From NCBI RefSeq assembly GCF_029213205.1, contig NZ_JARGNH010000003.1, positions 124,001 through 188,000 of the forward strand: a stretch of 64,000 nucleotides of DNA, in the 5' to 3' direction. Below, piece by piece: positions 43,607 to 52,757 of the stretch; position 1 is the stretch's first letter; every line of letters begins with the position of its first letter. The position numbers and the translations under genes are program-made. The notes under the pieces were generated by a model. That model saw only the letters and a list, made by a program, of their open reading frames with translations, had not been told where the DNA came from and did no database searches. Source of the stretch: Pseudooceanicola sp. GTDB taxonomy: Bacteria; Pseudomonadota; Alphaproteobacteria; Rhodobacterales; Rhodobacteraceae.

Positions 43607-44449
43607 ATGAAGCCACCTGATGACGCCAAGGCCCGCCGCGCAATCGCGCCGGTGATCTGCTATCCGACCGAGGCGCTGCCGCAGCCCGATCTGGCGCTCT
43701 ACCGCGCCGCGCGGGCCGGGGCGCGCAAGGTCGGCGCGGTGGTGGTGCCGCCGCGCGACGCGGCCATGTTCAAGGTGGCCGCCGGACAATTCTTTCGCAT
43801 CAGCTGCAAGGCGGGGCCGCAGGTCGGCGATCTGAACCTCTGGCAGGCGGAGAATCACGACGAGGCGTTCTATTCCGGCAAGACCCGGGCGTTGCATGGC
43901 ACCCATCTGGGGCTGGGCGATCGGATGTGGTCCCGCTTTCCCTATCTGCGGCCGATGGCGACGATCATTGCCGATACGCTCGACTGGTATGGCCAGGATG
44001 ACTATGGCGGCCGGGTGCATGATGTGATCGGCACCCGCTGCGATCCCTATACCCATCACCTGCTGAGCGGGCAGGATTATCACCATTGCTGCCATTCCAA
44101 CCTGACCCGCGCCCTGGCCGCTGAGACCGGCCAGCCCATCGCCGAGGCCGCGGCCTTGGTGCATGACGTGCTGAACGTGTTCATGTGCACCGGGTTTGAC
44201 CGGGGAACGGGGCGCTATTTCATGAAAGCCTCGCCGGTGCGGCGCGGCGATTACATTGAATTCTTTGCTGAAATCGACCTGATCGGCGGGTTGTCGGCCT
44301 GCCCCGGTGGCGATTGTTCGACCGAGCATTCCAGCGATAGAGCCGCCTGTTACCCGCTTCTGGTCGAGGTGTTTGCGCCCGATCCGGGCGCGCTGGCTGG
44401 TTGGCAAAGCCCGGCCGTCAACGGGTATTCAGGCAGTCATGGGGCCTAG
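43607..44449 (+). CDS. DUF1989 (urea carboxylase-associated family) protein
   Basis: This 280-residue protein starts at ATG 43607. The DUF1989 domain covers most of it: VVVPPRDAAMFKVAAGQFFRISCKAGPQVGDLNLW, then FYSGKTRALHGTHLGLGDRMWS and DVIGTRCDPYTHHLLSG with HHCCHSNL. Family members accompany urea carboxylase/allophanate hydrolase, where they act in guanidine degradation as carboxyguanidine deiminase subunits. Here the gene stands alone, without carboxylase or hydrolase. The conserved Cys and His residues fit a metal or hydrolase site. The function of the orphan form is open. Confidence 0.85.
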   Translation: MKPPDDAKARRAIAPVICYPTEALPQPDLALYRAARAGARKVGAVVVPPRDAAMFKVAAGQFFRISCKAGPQVGDLNLWQAENHDEAFYSGKTRALHGTHLGLGDRMWSRFPYLRPMATIIADTLDWYGQDDYGGRVHDVIGTRCDPYTHHLLSGQDYHHCCHSNLTRALAAETGQPIAEAAALVHDVLNVFMCTGFDRGTGRYFMKASPVRRGDYIEFFAEIDLIGGLSACPGGDCSTEHSSDRAACYPLLVEVFAPDPGALAGWQSPAVNGYSGSHGA

Positions 44450-44467
44450 GCCGAGGCCGCGATCAAG

Positions 44468-45172
44468 TCAGAGAAACGCCGTTTCCAGCGCGATCTCGAC
44501 CATGTCGCCAAAGCTTTTCTCGCGCGCGTCCGAGGGCAGCGATTCGCCGGTCAGCAGATGGTCGGACACCGTCAATATCGCCAGTGCCTGCACCCCGTAG
44601 CGGGCGGCGAGGGTGTAAAGCTCACCTGCCTCCATCTCGACCGCCAGAATGCCGTGCCGGGTCATCTGTTCGGTCAGGTCGGGGCGTTCGTCATAGAACA
44701 CGTCCGAGGAATAGATCGGCCCGGTGTGCACCGTCACGGCCTTGTCCTGGGCCCGGTGCCAGGCCTGGTGGGTGAGGCGAAAATCAGCGGTCGGGGCAAA
44801 ATTCAGCTCGCGGAAAATGCCGCGCGACGGGGTCGACACCGTCGTCGCACTCAACCCCAGGACAATATCGCGGAGCTTGACCCGCTCTTGCATCGCCCCA
44901 CAGGACCCGATGCGGATCAGGGTCTTGGCGCCGTAATCGCGGATCAGCTCGTTCACATAGATCGACAGCGACGGCATCCCCATGCCGGTGCCCTGAATGG
45001 TGACCCGGTGGCCGTTCCAACTGCCGGTAAAGCCCAACATGCCGCGCACCTGGTTCACGCATTCGACATCTTTGAGAAAGGTCTCGGCCGCCCATTTGGC
45101 GCGGTAGGGGTCGCCCGGCAGCAGCACGGTTTCAGCGATCTGGCCGGGTTCGGCGCCGATATGGATGGACAT
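44468..45172 (-). CDS. deoD: Purine-nucleoside phosphorylase, DeoD type
   Basis: This 234-residue hexameric-type PNP splits purine nucleosides to base and ribose-1-phosphate. The phosphate loop [18 protein letters not shown], the substrate Glu in [12 protein letters not shown] and the catalytic Asp in TVSDHLLTG are all present. Together with the BMP-ABC importer and guanine deaminase it forms a salvage route. It is convergent with the DUF1989 gene with 18 bases between the stops. Confidence 0.95.
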   Translation of the reverse strand: MSIHIGAEPGQIAETVLLPGDPYRAKWAAETFLKDVECVNQVRGMLGFTGSWNGHRVTIQGTGMGMPSLSIYVNELIRDYGAKTLIRIGSCGAMQERVKLRDIVLGLSATTVSTPSRGIFRELNFAPTADFRLTHQAWHRAQDKAVTVHTGPIYSSDVFYDERPDLTEQMTRHGILAVEMEAGELYTLAARYGVQALAILTVSDHLLTGESLPSDAREKSFGDMVEIALETAFL

Positions 45173-45268
45173 GGACAGGCTCCGCCTTGGGTGGATTTCA
45201 GGCGAACTATTCCTGTGGACGTGCTGAATTGCAAATGGTGGTTTGCGCGGCGGGGCCGGGCGTCAGGG

Positions 45269-45991
45269 TCAGCCGCGGCCGATATAGGGCATGTTGGTGG
45301 CCATGATCGTCATGAATTGCACGTTGGCCTCGGGGGGCAGATCGGCCATGTTCTGCACCGCGCTTGCCGCGTGGCGCACGTCCATCGTCTGCGGCATCTC
45401 CCCGGCGCGCCCCGATTTGATCGCCTCGTCCAGCAGCGGGGTGCGGGCATTGCCGATGTCGATCTGCCCGCAGGCGATGCCAAAGCCACGGCCATCCAGC
45501 GACAGGGTCCGGGTCAACCCGGTCACCGCGTGTTTGGTGGTGGTATAAGCCACTGACTTTTCCCGTGGCACATGCGCCGAGATCGAGCCGTTGTTGACGA
45601 TCCGCCCGCCCTGCGGTGCCTGGGCCCGCATTCGGGCAAAGGCGGCGCGGGCACAGAGGAACATGCCGGTGACGTTCAGGTCGACAATCTTGCGGAACTC
45701 GTCCGGGCTCAGTTCATCAATCAGCGCCGCGCGTCCAAAGGCCCCGGCATTGTTGAACAAAACGTCGATCCGCCCGGCCCAGTCGATGAATTGGTCGAAC
45801 GCCGCCTCAACCGCGCTTTCGTCGGTCACATCGGCGGGCAGGCAGAGCGCGTTGGCATGGCCCCCGGCGACGGCGGCGAGCGCGTCGGCGCGGCGCGCCA
45901 GCAGGCCGACCCGCCAGCCCTGGGCCAGGAACAATTCGGCGCAGCTGGCACCAATGCCCGATGACGCACCAGTGATCAGGATGGTTCTCAT
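45269..45991 (-). CDS. Short-chain dehydrogenase/reductase (classical SDR)
   Basis: This 240-residue SDR has the cofactor motif TGASSGIG, NNAGAFG, catalytic Ser in NNGSISA and Y-x3-K in YTTTKHA. The Arg-rich strand after the glycine motif (LLARRADAL) suggests NADP(H). The substrate is unknown. It overlaps the upstream helicase gene by four bases (ATGA); the pairing has no clear functional logic and may only be a transcriptional arrangement. Confidence 0.88.
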   Translation of the reverse strand: MRTILITGASSGIGASCAELFLAQGWRVGLLARRADALAAVAGGHANALCLPADVTDESAVEAAFDQFIDWAGRIDVLFNNAGAFGRAALIDELSPDEFRKIVDLNVTGMFLCARAAFARMRAQAPQGGRIVNNGSISAHVPREKSVAYTTTKHAVTGLTRTLSLDGRGFGIACGQIDIGNARTPLLDEAIKSGRAGEMPQTMDVRHAASAVQNMADLPPEANVQFMTIMATNMPYIGRG

Positions 45992-47538
45992 GTCGTTTCC
46001 TCGTCTTCGGCAATCAGCGACAGCGGCGCCGGCGCCACCCGCAGATCATCGACCCTGAGCGGCCCGGTCGGTTTCGACAGCCGGTTGCGCACCACCCAGT
46101 ACAGCCGCTCTTCGGCCCGGGTGATTGCCACATAGGCCAGCCGTTTCCACAGCGGTTGCCCGGCCTCGCTGCGCCCGGCGCGGGCGGCGGCATAGAGGTC
46201 GGGGGCAAAGACCTGCACCGATTCCCACTGACTGCCCTGCGCCTTGTGGATGGTCACCGCCGCGCCATGCAGAAACGCCGCGCCCATGCGGGCGGCAAAG
46301 GGGATGAACGGCTCTTCCTCACCGGGTTTTTCGATCTTGACGATGGAGGCGGCCGAGACCTGTGGATTCTCGGCGCCGATCACATGCAGGCGTGAAAATC
46401 CGGGCTTTGATCCGGGGCCGAGATAGATCACCTGCGCCCCCTTGATCAGCCCGCGCGCCTCAAGATCGAGGCGTTTCTTGCGGTGTTTCAGCGGCAGCTC
46501 GATCCCGTCGCAAATCAGCGGCTCGCCCGCAAGCAGGGCATCCTCGGGCGCGTGATGGACATTGCGAAAGGCGTTGATCAGCCGGATCCGGGTGACATTG
46601 CGCCAGACCAGAACCGGTGAGCGCGCCATCAGATCGACCTCGACCCGCTGCGCCCAGACCACCCGGTCGTCGCGTTGGGCAATGTCCTGCACCATCTGTT
46701 CGAAGTCCTCGAAATCAATGGCGGGATCGGCCAGCGCATGCGCCAGATCGAGGATCGGATTGTCGGCGTCTTGCCGGTGCACCCGGTCCAGATGCATCAC
46801 CGTCTCGGCGGGCAGATCGTCAAACACCATCTTGCCGGATTGGTTCACCGGGGCGAGCTGCGCCGGGTCGCCAAATACCAGCAGGGTTGGGAAAATCTCT
46901 TGCAGATCGGCAAATTGGCGCTCGTCCAGCATCGAGGCTTCGTCGACCAGCCCCAGATCCAGAGGATCGTCGCGGCGTTTCCAGCCGGTGATGAAATCCG
47001 ACCCGCGCAGCCCGGCGGCGGCCAGTGCCCCGGGGATCGAATTGTTGGATTGATAGAAGGTATAGGCGCGGTCCAGCGCGGTCTGTGACAGCCCGTCGAC
47101 CACCGGCCGCTCGCCCTCTCCGGCCAGCCATTCGGCGATCCGTTCATATTCGGGGTCATAGACCGGGGTGTAGAGGATTCGGTGGATGGTGGTGGCAGGC
47201 ACCCCGCGCAGCCGCAATACCGAGGCCGCCTTGTTGGTCGGCGCCAGAATCGCCAGCGTCCGCTTGTCGGGGCGCTTTTTGGGTTCGTAATCGCCGCTGA
47301 CAATCGCCACCCCGGCGGCACGACAGGCGCGCACGATTTCCGCCAGCAGCAGGGTCTTGCCCGATCCCGCCTTGCCGGTCACCGCCAGCACCCGTCCCTT
47401 GCCAGCCCCGGCGGGGCGGGTGCTGGCCGAGTCGATATCGACGCCAGCAGCGCGCAGCGCTTCGGCGATGCGGTCATGCGCATCGGCCTGGTCATGGCTG
47501 AGGGTGAGCGGGCCGGGCGGCGCGGAGGGACCATTCAT
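45988..47538 (-). CDS. RecD-like superfamily 1 DNA helicase
   Basis: This 516-residue ATP-dependent helicase has Walker A VTGKAGSGKTLLL, motif II DEASMLDE, the FGDPAQLAPV motif III and the C-terminal UvrD-like segment VTIHKAQGSQWESV with VAITRAEERLYWV. It resembles RecD2/Dda-type 5'-3' helicases but lacks the long N-terminal domain of RecD2. Probably acts in DNA repair or replication restart. Rhodobacteraceae usually carry this gene as a chromosomal single copy, so I see no sign of a mobile element. Confidence 0.9.
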   Translation of the reverse strand: MNGPSAPPGPLTLSHDQADAHDRIAEALRAAGVDIDSASTRPAGAGKGRVLAVTGKAGSGKTLLLAEIVRACRAAGVAIVSGDYEPKKRPDKRTLAILAPTNKAASVLRLRGVPATTIHRILYTPVYDPEYERIAEWLAGEGERPVVDGLSQTALDRAYTFYQSNNSIPGALAAAGLRGSDFITGWKRRDDPLDLGLVDEASMLDERQFADLQEIFPTLLVFGDPAQLAPVNQSGKMVFDDLPAETVMHLDRVHRQDADNPILDLAHALADPAIDFEDFEQMVQDIAQRDDRVVWAQRVEVDLMARSPVLVWRNVTRIRLINAFRNVHHAPEDALLAGEPLICDGIELPLKHRKKRLDLEARGLIKGAQVIYLGPGSKPGFSRLHVIGAENPQVSAASIVKIEKPGEEEPFIPFAARMGAAFLHGAAVTIHKAQGSQWESVQVFAPDLYAAARAGRSEAGQPLWKRLAYVAITRAEERLYWVVRNRLSKPTGPLRVDDLRVAPAPLSLIAEDEETT

Positions 47539-47579
47539 CGGCCCAGACTAACGCCCCGCGACAGGGCGCGCCAGCATGC

Positions 47580-48302
47580 TCAGACCACAACAGTGCCGTC
47601 AGCCACCGCGCGGGCCACAGCATGGATGGTGGAAGTGGCGCCGAGCTTGACCCGGGCCGAGCGCAGGTGGTCGCGCAACGTGTGTTCCGAGATGTTGAGC
47701 CGTTGCGCCGCCTTGGCCCGGCTGAGGCCGCGGGCGATCAATGAAATCACATCGATTTCACGCGGCGTCAGGGCGCGCGGCTGATTGTGTTCGGCCGCTG
47801 TCAGACGCCTTGCCTGCATATGGAAGTCGCGGGCGATGAGTTCGATATCGGGGCGCCGATCAGCGACGAAAATCGCCCAGGCGTTGTCGTCACATTCCAT
47901 ATGGGCCGACAAGATCGCGAATTCGCCATGCGGGCCATGGATCGGCACCGACAGCGCTTGCGGGGACAGGCCATGGGCGCTCGATTGCGCCAGAAATTCA
48001 CGGGCCATGTGGTCGTTCAAATACAGGGATTTCCAATTCCGCGTCTCGAATTCATGGATCAGGCTGCGGGCGATCGGATTGCTCCGATCCTGGCCGGTCG
48101 ACAGATACCAATCGATCCAGGCCTGGCTGTAGGTCTGGACGCTCACCGGTTTGCCGGGGGCGTTGAACCAACGGTACGACAAATCATCCAGGCCAAGATG
48201 GTCACGGGCCAAGAGCACTGCAGATTGCAATGCTGCGAAACTATCCGCGTTCGAAATTGCGCATCTTAGGGCGCTGATTGGCGATATCCGCAACACCTTC
48301 AT
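47580..48302 (-). CDS. LuxR-family regulator with autoinducer-binding domain (solo)
   Basis: This 240-residue protein begins at ATG 48302 (MKVLRISPIS), with GAGGCG upstream. An N-terminal autoinducer-binding domain (about 25-160) precedes a LuxR helix-turn-helix (about 175-235; LTPREIDVISLIARGLSRAKAAQRLNIS). In the binding pocket the usual Trp and Tyr (AWIDWY) are retained, but the normally invariant Asp before Pro is Asn (RSNPIAR). No luxI synthase is in the window, so it is a solo or responds to a signal made elsewhere. It is overlapped at its 5' end by a 68-codon gene. Confidence 0.9.
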   Translation of the reverse strand: MKVLRISPISALRCAISNADSFAALQSAVLLARDHLGLDDLSYRWFNAPGKPVSVQTYSQAWIDWYLSTGQDRSNPIARSLIHEFETRNWKSLYLNDHMAREFLAQSSAHGLSPQALSVPIHGPHGEFAILSAHMECDDNAWAIFVADRRPDIELIARDFHMQARRLTAAEHNQPRALTPREIDVISLIARGLSRAKAAQRLNISEHTLRDHLRSARVKLGATSTIHAVARAVADGTVVV

Positions 48303-48447
48303 TTTCGCCTCGATCCTCTGCTCGCGGCGTCTGGCTTGACGCAGCCTGTGCCGCCGCCTCAATATGGGCGGCCACATCGGCGAGCCCATGCTCGACCGCA
48401 TAGCGTCGGACGTCTGACAATACGTCGATGATCCATTTGTGTTTCAT
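48241..48447 (-). CDS. Small protein upstream of and overlapping luxR
   Basis: This 68-residue frame begins at ATG 48447 (MKHKWIIDVLSDVRRYAVEHGL) and its last 62 bases overlap the luxR gene in another frame. The K-W-[IV]-I-D-V-L-x-D-[LV]-x-x-[FY]-A start resembles small Rhodobacteraceae proteins encoded just before quorum-sensing LuxR regulators. The first half looks helical; the second half, in the overlap, is low complexity. Function unknown; coupling to luxR translation is likely. Confidence 0.6.
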   Translation of the reverse strand: MKHKWIIDVLSDVRRYAVEHGLADVAAHIEAAAQAASSQTPRAEDRGENEGVADIANQRPKMRNFERG

Positions 48448-48608
48448 GACCGCTACCATCCGAAAGTCTTAATGGAAGTTATTAACAGGCCGTTAATAGC
48501 GTAGGCGTCAATACATGTTTCAGGGGAAATGAAGTTTTATCAACACCCTCTTTTCGGGGGGTGCTGACATGTTCAAGTGCCTGCGATGATAGGATTTAAC
48601 CAAAAAGT

Positions 48609-48645
48609 AACGCCCCCGATATCATTTAATTGATTCGGGGGCGTT
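48609..48645 (-). terminator. Rho-independent terminator downstream of ccr
   Basis: Arms AACGCCCCCGA and TCGGGGGCGTT are separated by an AT-rich loop of 15 bases. Read on the minus strand it is followed by ACTTTTT, and lies 27 bases after the ccr stop. The region beyond (48448-48600) is AT-rich with a smaller hairpin and holds the promoter of the small gene and luxR. Confidence 0.85.
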
Positions 48646-48671
48646 GAATTTTCTCTAGTCGGAATTAGGGG

Positions 48672-49958
48672 CTATTTGCCCGCTTCGACAACATCCTCGA
48701 CCGTGCGCAGGCCGGTGCGTGGCGATTGCACCAGAACCGCCATATTGCCGGGCTTGTGTTGATTGCGCAGCATTTTCAGATGCGCCGCCGGGATTTCATC
48801 CCAGGGGAACACTTCGGACATGCAGGGATCAATCCGGCGTTCCAGCATCAGCTTGTTGGCCGCCGCCGCCTGTTTCAGATGGGCGAAATGCGAGCCCTGA
48901 ATGCGCTTCTGGTTCATCCAGACATAGCGGGCGTCCATCGTCAGATTGTAGCCGGTGGTGCCGGCACAGATCACCACCATGCCGCCCTTTTTGCAGACAA
49001 AGGTCGAAACCGGGAACGTCGCCTCGCCGGGATGTTCAAAGACCATGTCGACGTTCACGCCCTTGCCGGTGATGTCCCAGATCGCCTTGCCGAATTTGCG
49101 GACTTCGCCAAACCAGGTTTTGTATTCCTCACTGTTGACGACAGGGAGCTGCCCCCAACAGTTGAAATCCTTGCGGTTGATCACACCCTTGGCGCCCAGA
49201 TCCATGACGAATTCGCGTTTGTCTTCGTCCGAGATCACGCCGATGGCATTGCCGCCCGCCGCATTGATCAGCTGGATCGCAAAGGATCCCAGACCACCGG
49301 AAGCGCCCCAGACCAGAACGTTTTGGCCAGGTTTCAGCTCATGCGGGTGATGGCCGAACAGCATCCGATAAGCGGTGGCCAGGGTCAGCGTGTAGCAGCC
49401 GGATTCTTCCCAGGTCAGGTGCTTCGGACGCGGCATCAGCTGCTGCGCCTGGACATTGGTAAATTGCGCGAATGAGCCGTCGGGGGTCTCATAGCCCCAG
49501 ATCCGCTGGCTGGGCGAGAACATCGGGTCGCCGCCGTTGCATTCCTCGTCGTCGCCATCGTCCTGGTTGCAGTGGATCACCACCTCGTCGCCGACTTTCC
49601 AGCGCTTGACCTTGTCGCCAACCGCCCAGACCACGCCTGCGGCATCCGATCCGGCGATATGATACTCGGCCTTGTGCACGTCAAACGGGCTGATCGGAAT
49701 GCCGAGCCCGGCCCAGACGCCGTTGTAATTGACCCCGGCGGCCATCACCATCACCAGCACTTCGTGGCTGTCCAGCACCGGGGTGTCGACCACCTCGACC
49801 TTAAAACTCTTGTCAGGTTCGCCATGCCGGTCGCGGCGGATCGTCCAAGCATACATTTGCTTGGGCACATGGCCCATCGGGGGCATTTCGCCGACTTCGT
49901 AAAGGTCTTTCTTGGGGGCGTCATACGCCGCGATGCCCGGTTCGTTATCGAGCGCCAT
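48672..49958 (-). CDS. ccr: Crotonyl-CoA carboxylase/reductase
   Basis: This 428-residue NADPH-dependent enzyme carboxylates crotonyl-CoA to ethylmalonyl-CoA, the key step of the ethylmalonyl-CoA pathway for acetyl-CoA assimilation. The medium-chain dehydrogenase/reductase fold includes GANVLVWGASGGLGSFA-type nucleotide binding, and family-specific segments are CNQDDGDDEECNGGDPMFSPSQRIWGYETPDGSFAQF (split across residues about 140-175). Length matches CcrA. AGGAGG precedes ATG 49958. It is divergent from the CopD-like and ecm genes. It is expected to be induced on C2 or fatty-acid substrates. Confidence 0.96.
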   Translation of the reverse strand: MALDNEPGIAAYDAPKKDLYEVGEMPPMGHVPKQMYAWTIRRDRHGEPDKSFKVEVVDTPVLDSHEVLVMVMAAGVNYNGVWAGLGIPISPFDVHKAEYHIAGSDAAGVVWAVGDKVKRWKVGDEVVIHCNQDDGDDEECNGGDPMFSPSQRIWGYETPDGSFAQFTNVQAQQLMPRPKHLTWEESGCYTLTLATAYRMLFGHHPHELKPGQNVLVWGASGGLGSFAIQLINAAGGNAIGVISDEDKREFVMDLGAKGVINRKDFNCWGQLPVVNSEEYKTWFGEVRKFGKAIWDITGKGVNVDMVFEHPGEATFPVSTFVCKKGGMVVICAGTTGYNLTMDARYVWMNQKRIQGSHFAHLKQAAAANKLMLERRIDPCMSEVFPWDEIPAAHLKMLRNQHKPGNMAVLVQSPRTGLRTVEDVVEAGK

Positions 49959-50108
49959 TGCAAGCCTCCTGCGTGGTTTATGCCGCGATGCAGAATCGCG
50001 AGGGGATGCCGCACCGAATATCGACCGATGCGCAACAATGCAATGCCAACCGCGTCAAAATTGTAATTTTATGACCGAGCAGGTGCAGAAAGTGGCGTGT
50101 CTGATGAT

Positions 50109-50522
50109 CTAGTGAAAGGCCAGGACCGCTCCGAGGATGATCAGCAAGAGCAGCGCGATATTGCTCCGTCCCAAGAGGCGGGCCCGTGCCGCCGCCGCCG
50201 CATCGCCTGCGGCACCGGCGCGGGCTGCCCGGGTTGCCACGACAATCGACAGGACCAGCAGGGCGACCAGCAACAGCTTGCCCCAGAACCAGGCCGATTT
50301 GTCCCAGAGATCACCGAGACCGGCCAGCGCCGCCCCGGAAAAGATCAACAATCCAATCGCCGCCCGACCGGTTTTCTGAATCACCGGCACCAGCGGCAGG
50401 ATCGTCGTGCGCTGATCGACCGGCGTGCGCGCGATCTGCAACGCCAGCAGCGGACTGCCAAAAGTTGCGGCACCGCCCAGTGCCAGGGCGGCAAAATGCA
50501 CAAACAGCATCAGGTCATACAT
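50109..50522 (-). CDS. Four-helix membrane protein
   Basis: This 137-residue protein starts at ATG 50522 (MYDLMLFVHFAAL). Four hydrophobic helices are visible (about 1-28, 52-72, 78-96 and 119-137), with His9 and positive loops, as in small CopD- or DUF2269-like membrane proteins. No catalytic motif is seen. It lies between ccr and ecm, in the same direction as ccr and divergent to ecm. This position may be incidental. The frame stays open far upstream but overlaps ecm there and is not coding. Confidence 0.65.
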   Translation of the reverse strand: MYDLMLFVHFAALALGGAATFGSPLLALQIARTPVDQRTTILPLVPVIQKTGRAAIGLLIFSGAALAGLGDLWDKSAWFWGKLLLVALLVLSIVVATRAARAGAAGDAAAAARARLLGRSNIALLLLIILGAVLAFH

Positions 50523-50617
50523 GGATTTGTCCCATCCGGCCCGGTTTGGGCCTATCCTCACTGTCGCACCGGTGGCACGACTCGGGCAAGGGCTGGATTG
50601 CGCCGCAGCGCAGCACG

Positions 50618-50647
50618 TTGACATTGCCATAATCTGTCCGATATCTA
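50618..50647 (+). promoter_or_regulatory. Sigma-70-type promoter for ecm
   Basis: TTGACA (50618-50623), an 18-base spacer and TATCTA (50642-50647). The -35 is a consensus match. It predicts a transcript start near 50654, giving an 85-base leader before the ecm ATG. Confidence 0.55.
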
Positions 50648-50738
50648 GGCTTGCACGAAAGAATATTACCGACGCCTTGCCGTCGATGACATGCCGCCGA
50701 TAACAAGATGCCACCGATATGATGACGGAGCGACTGCC

Positions 50739-52706
50739 ATGACCGATACCAAAAAGGACAAGCCCTGGCTGTTCCGCACCTATTCCGGCCATTCGACCGC
50801 AGCGGCGTCCAATGAACTTTACCGCACCAACCTGAAGCGCGGCCAGACCGGGCTGTCGGTGGCTTTCGATCTGCCGACCCAGACCGGCTATGACAGCGAT
50901 CATGTGCTGGCGCGCGGTGAGGTCGGCAAGGTCGGTGTGCCGATTGGCCATCTCGGTGACATGCGCCAGCTGTTCGATCAGATCCCGCTGGCCGAGATGA
51001 ACACCTCGATGACCATCAACGCCACCGCGCCCTGGCTGCTGGCGCTCTATATTGCCGTGGCCGAAGAGCAGGGCGCGGAGCCTGCGCAATTGCAAGGCAC
51101 GGTGCAGAACGATCTGATCAAGGAATATCTGTCGCGCGGCACCTATATCTGCCCGCCGGCGCCCAGCCTCAAGATGATCGCGGATGTGGCCGAATATTGC
51201 TATCTTGAGGTGCCGAAATGGAACCCGATGAACGTCTGTTCCTACCACCTGCAAGAGGCGGGTGCGACGCCGGAACAGGAACTGGCCTATGCGCTGGCCA
51301 CGGGCATCGCGGTGCTGGATGAATTGCGGCCCCGGGTCCCGGCCAAGGATTTCCCGACCGTGGTCGGGCGGATTTCCTTCTTTGTGAACGCGGGCATCCG
51401 TTTTGTCACCGAGATGTGCAAGATGCGTGCCTTTGTCGATCTCTGGGATGAGATCTGTGCCGAACGCTATGGCGTCGAGGATCCGAAATTCCGCCGCTTC
51501 CGCTATGGGGTGCAGGTGAACAGCCTCGGCCTGACCGAGCAGCAGCCGGAAAACAACGTCTATCGCATCCTGCTGGAAATGCTGGCGGTGACGCTGTCCA
51601 AGAAGGCCCGGGCGCGGGCGGTGCAATTGCCCGCCTGGAACGAGGCGTTGGGTCTGCCGCGGCCTTGGGACCAGCAATGGTCGCTGAGGATGCAGCAGAT
51701 CATGGCCTATGAGACCGACCTCCTGGAATATGACGACCTCTTTGACGGCAACCCGGCGGTGGACCGCAAGGTGGCAGAGTTGAAGGCGGCGGCGCGGGCC
51801 GAGCTCAACAATCTCGACGCGATGGGGGGGGCGGTCTCGGCGATTGATTACATGAAGTCGCGGCTGGTTGAATCCAACGCCGAACGGGTGAACCGGATCG
51901 AGACCGAAGAGACCGTGGTGGTCGGGGTGAACCGCTGGACCGAGGCCGAAACCTCGCCCTTGCTGGGATCAGACGGCGGCATCATGACCGTCGATCCGGC
52001 GGTCGAGGCGGATCAGGTTGCCCGGCTGAACGCCTGGCGTGCGGCGCGCGATCCGGCGGCGGTCGAATCGGCGCTGGCGGCGCTGCGGGCGGCGGCGGCG
52101 GCGGGCGACAATGTCATGCCAGCCTCGATCGCAGCGGCCAAAGCCGGGGTGACCACCGGCGAATGGGCCGCGCAGATGCGCAGCGTGCATGGCGAATATC
52201 GCGGCCCGACCGGCGTTGCGGCGGGCATGTCGAACAAGACCGAAGGGCTGGAAGAGATCCGCGATGCGGTGGATCTGGTCAGTGATCGGCTGGGTCGGCG
52301 GCTGAAATTCGTGATCGGCAAGCCGGGGTTGGATGGTCATTCCAACGGCGCCGAGCAGATCGCCTTTCGTGCCCGCGATTGCGGCATGGATATCGACTAT
52401 GCCGGTATTCGCCTGACCCCGGAAGAGATCGTCGCCAAGGCGAAATCCGAAGCCGCGCATGTGGTCGGGCTGTCGATCCTGTCCGGCAGCCATATGCCGC
52501 TGGTCGAGGATGTGCTGGTGCGGATGCGTGCCGCCGGGCTGGGCCATATTCCGGTGATCGTCGGTGGCATCATCCCGGAGGCGGATGCGGCGCAGATGTT
52601 GTCGCAGGGGGTGGCCAAGGTCTATACGCCGAAAGATTTCGTGCTGAATGCGATCATGATGGATGTGGTGGCGCTGGCCGATCCGACGGCGGTGGCCGCC
52701 GAATAG
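50739..52706 (+). CDS. ecm: Ethylmalonyl-CoA mutase (coenzyme B12-dependent)
   Basis: This 655-residue mutase converts ethylmalonyl-CoA to methylsuccinyl-CoA. ATG 50739 (MTDTKKDKPWLFRTYSGHS) follows CGGAG. The N-terminal barrel (about 1-400) has SVAFDLPTQTGYDSDH and the substrate region NVCSYHLQEAGATPEQELAYALATG; the C-terminal cobalamin domain (about 510-650) has the base-off motif GLDGHSNG (DxHxxG). As a single-chain protein with ccr as neighbour it is the ethylmalonyl- rather than methylmalonyl-CoA mutase. It has a run of eight G in frame near 51824. Confidence 0.94.
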   Translation: MTDTKKDKPWLFRTYSGHSTAAASNELYRTNLKRGQTGLSVAFDLPTQTGYDSDHVLARGEVGKVGVPIGHLGDMRQLFDQIPLAEMNTSMTINATAPWLLALYIAVAEEQGAEPAQLQGTVQNDLIKEYLSRGTYICPPAPSLKMIADVAEYCYLEVPKWNPMNVCSYHLQEAGATPEQELAYALATGIAVLDELRPRVPAKDFPTVVGRISFFVNAGIRFVTEMCKMRAFVDLWDEICAERYGVEDPKFRRFRYGVQVNSLGLTEQQPENNVYRILLEMLAVTLSKKARARAVQLPAWNEALGLPRPWDQQWSLRMQQIMAYETDLLEYDDLFDGNPAVDRKVAELKAAARAELNNLDAMGGAVSAIDYMKSRLVESNAERVNRIETEETVVVGVNRWTEAETSPLLGSDGGIMTVDPAVEADQVARLNAWRAARDPAAVESALAALRAAAAAGDNVMPASIAAAKAGVTTGEWAAQMRSVHGEYRGPTGVAAGMSNKTEGLEEIRDAVDLVSDRLGRRLKFVIGKPGLDGHSNGAEQIAFRARDCGMDIDYAGIRLTPEEIVAKAKSEAAHVVGLSILSGSHMPLVEDVLVRMRAAGLGHIPVIVGGIIPEADAAQMLSQGVAKVYTPKDFVLNAIMMDVVALADPTAVAAE

Positions 52707-52757
52707 GGGCGAGTCTGAATCGGGCGCAGTCTGTTGGCGGCGCGGTCTGGAGGACAG

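Noticed and set aside
50523-51677. N-terminal extension of the four-helix protein to 522 codons
   Set aside because: The extension overlaps the ecm gene in antisense; the membrane protein's natural start is ATG 50522.
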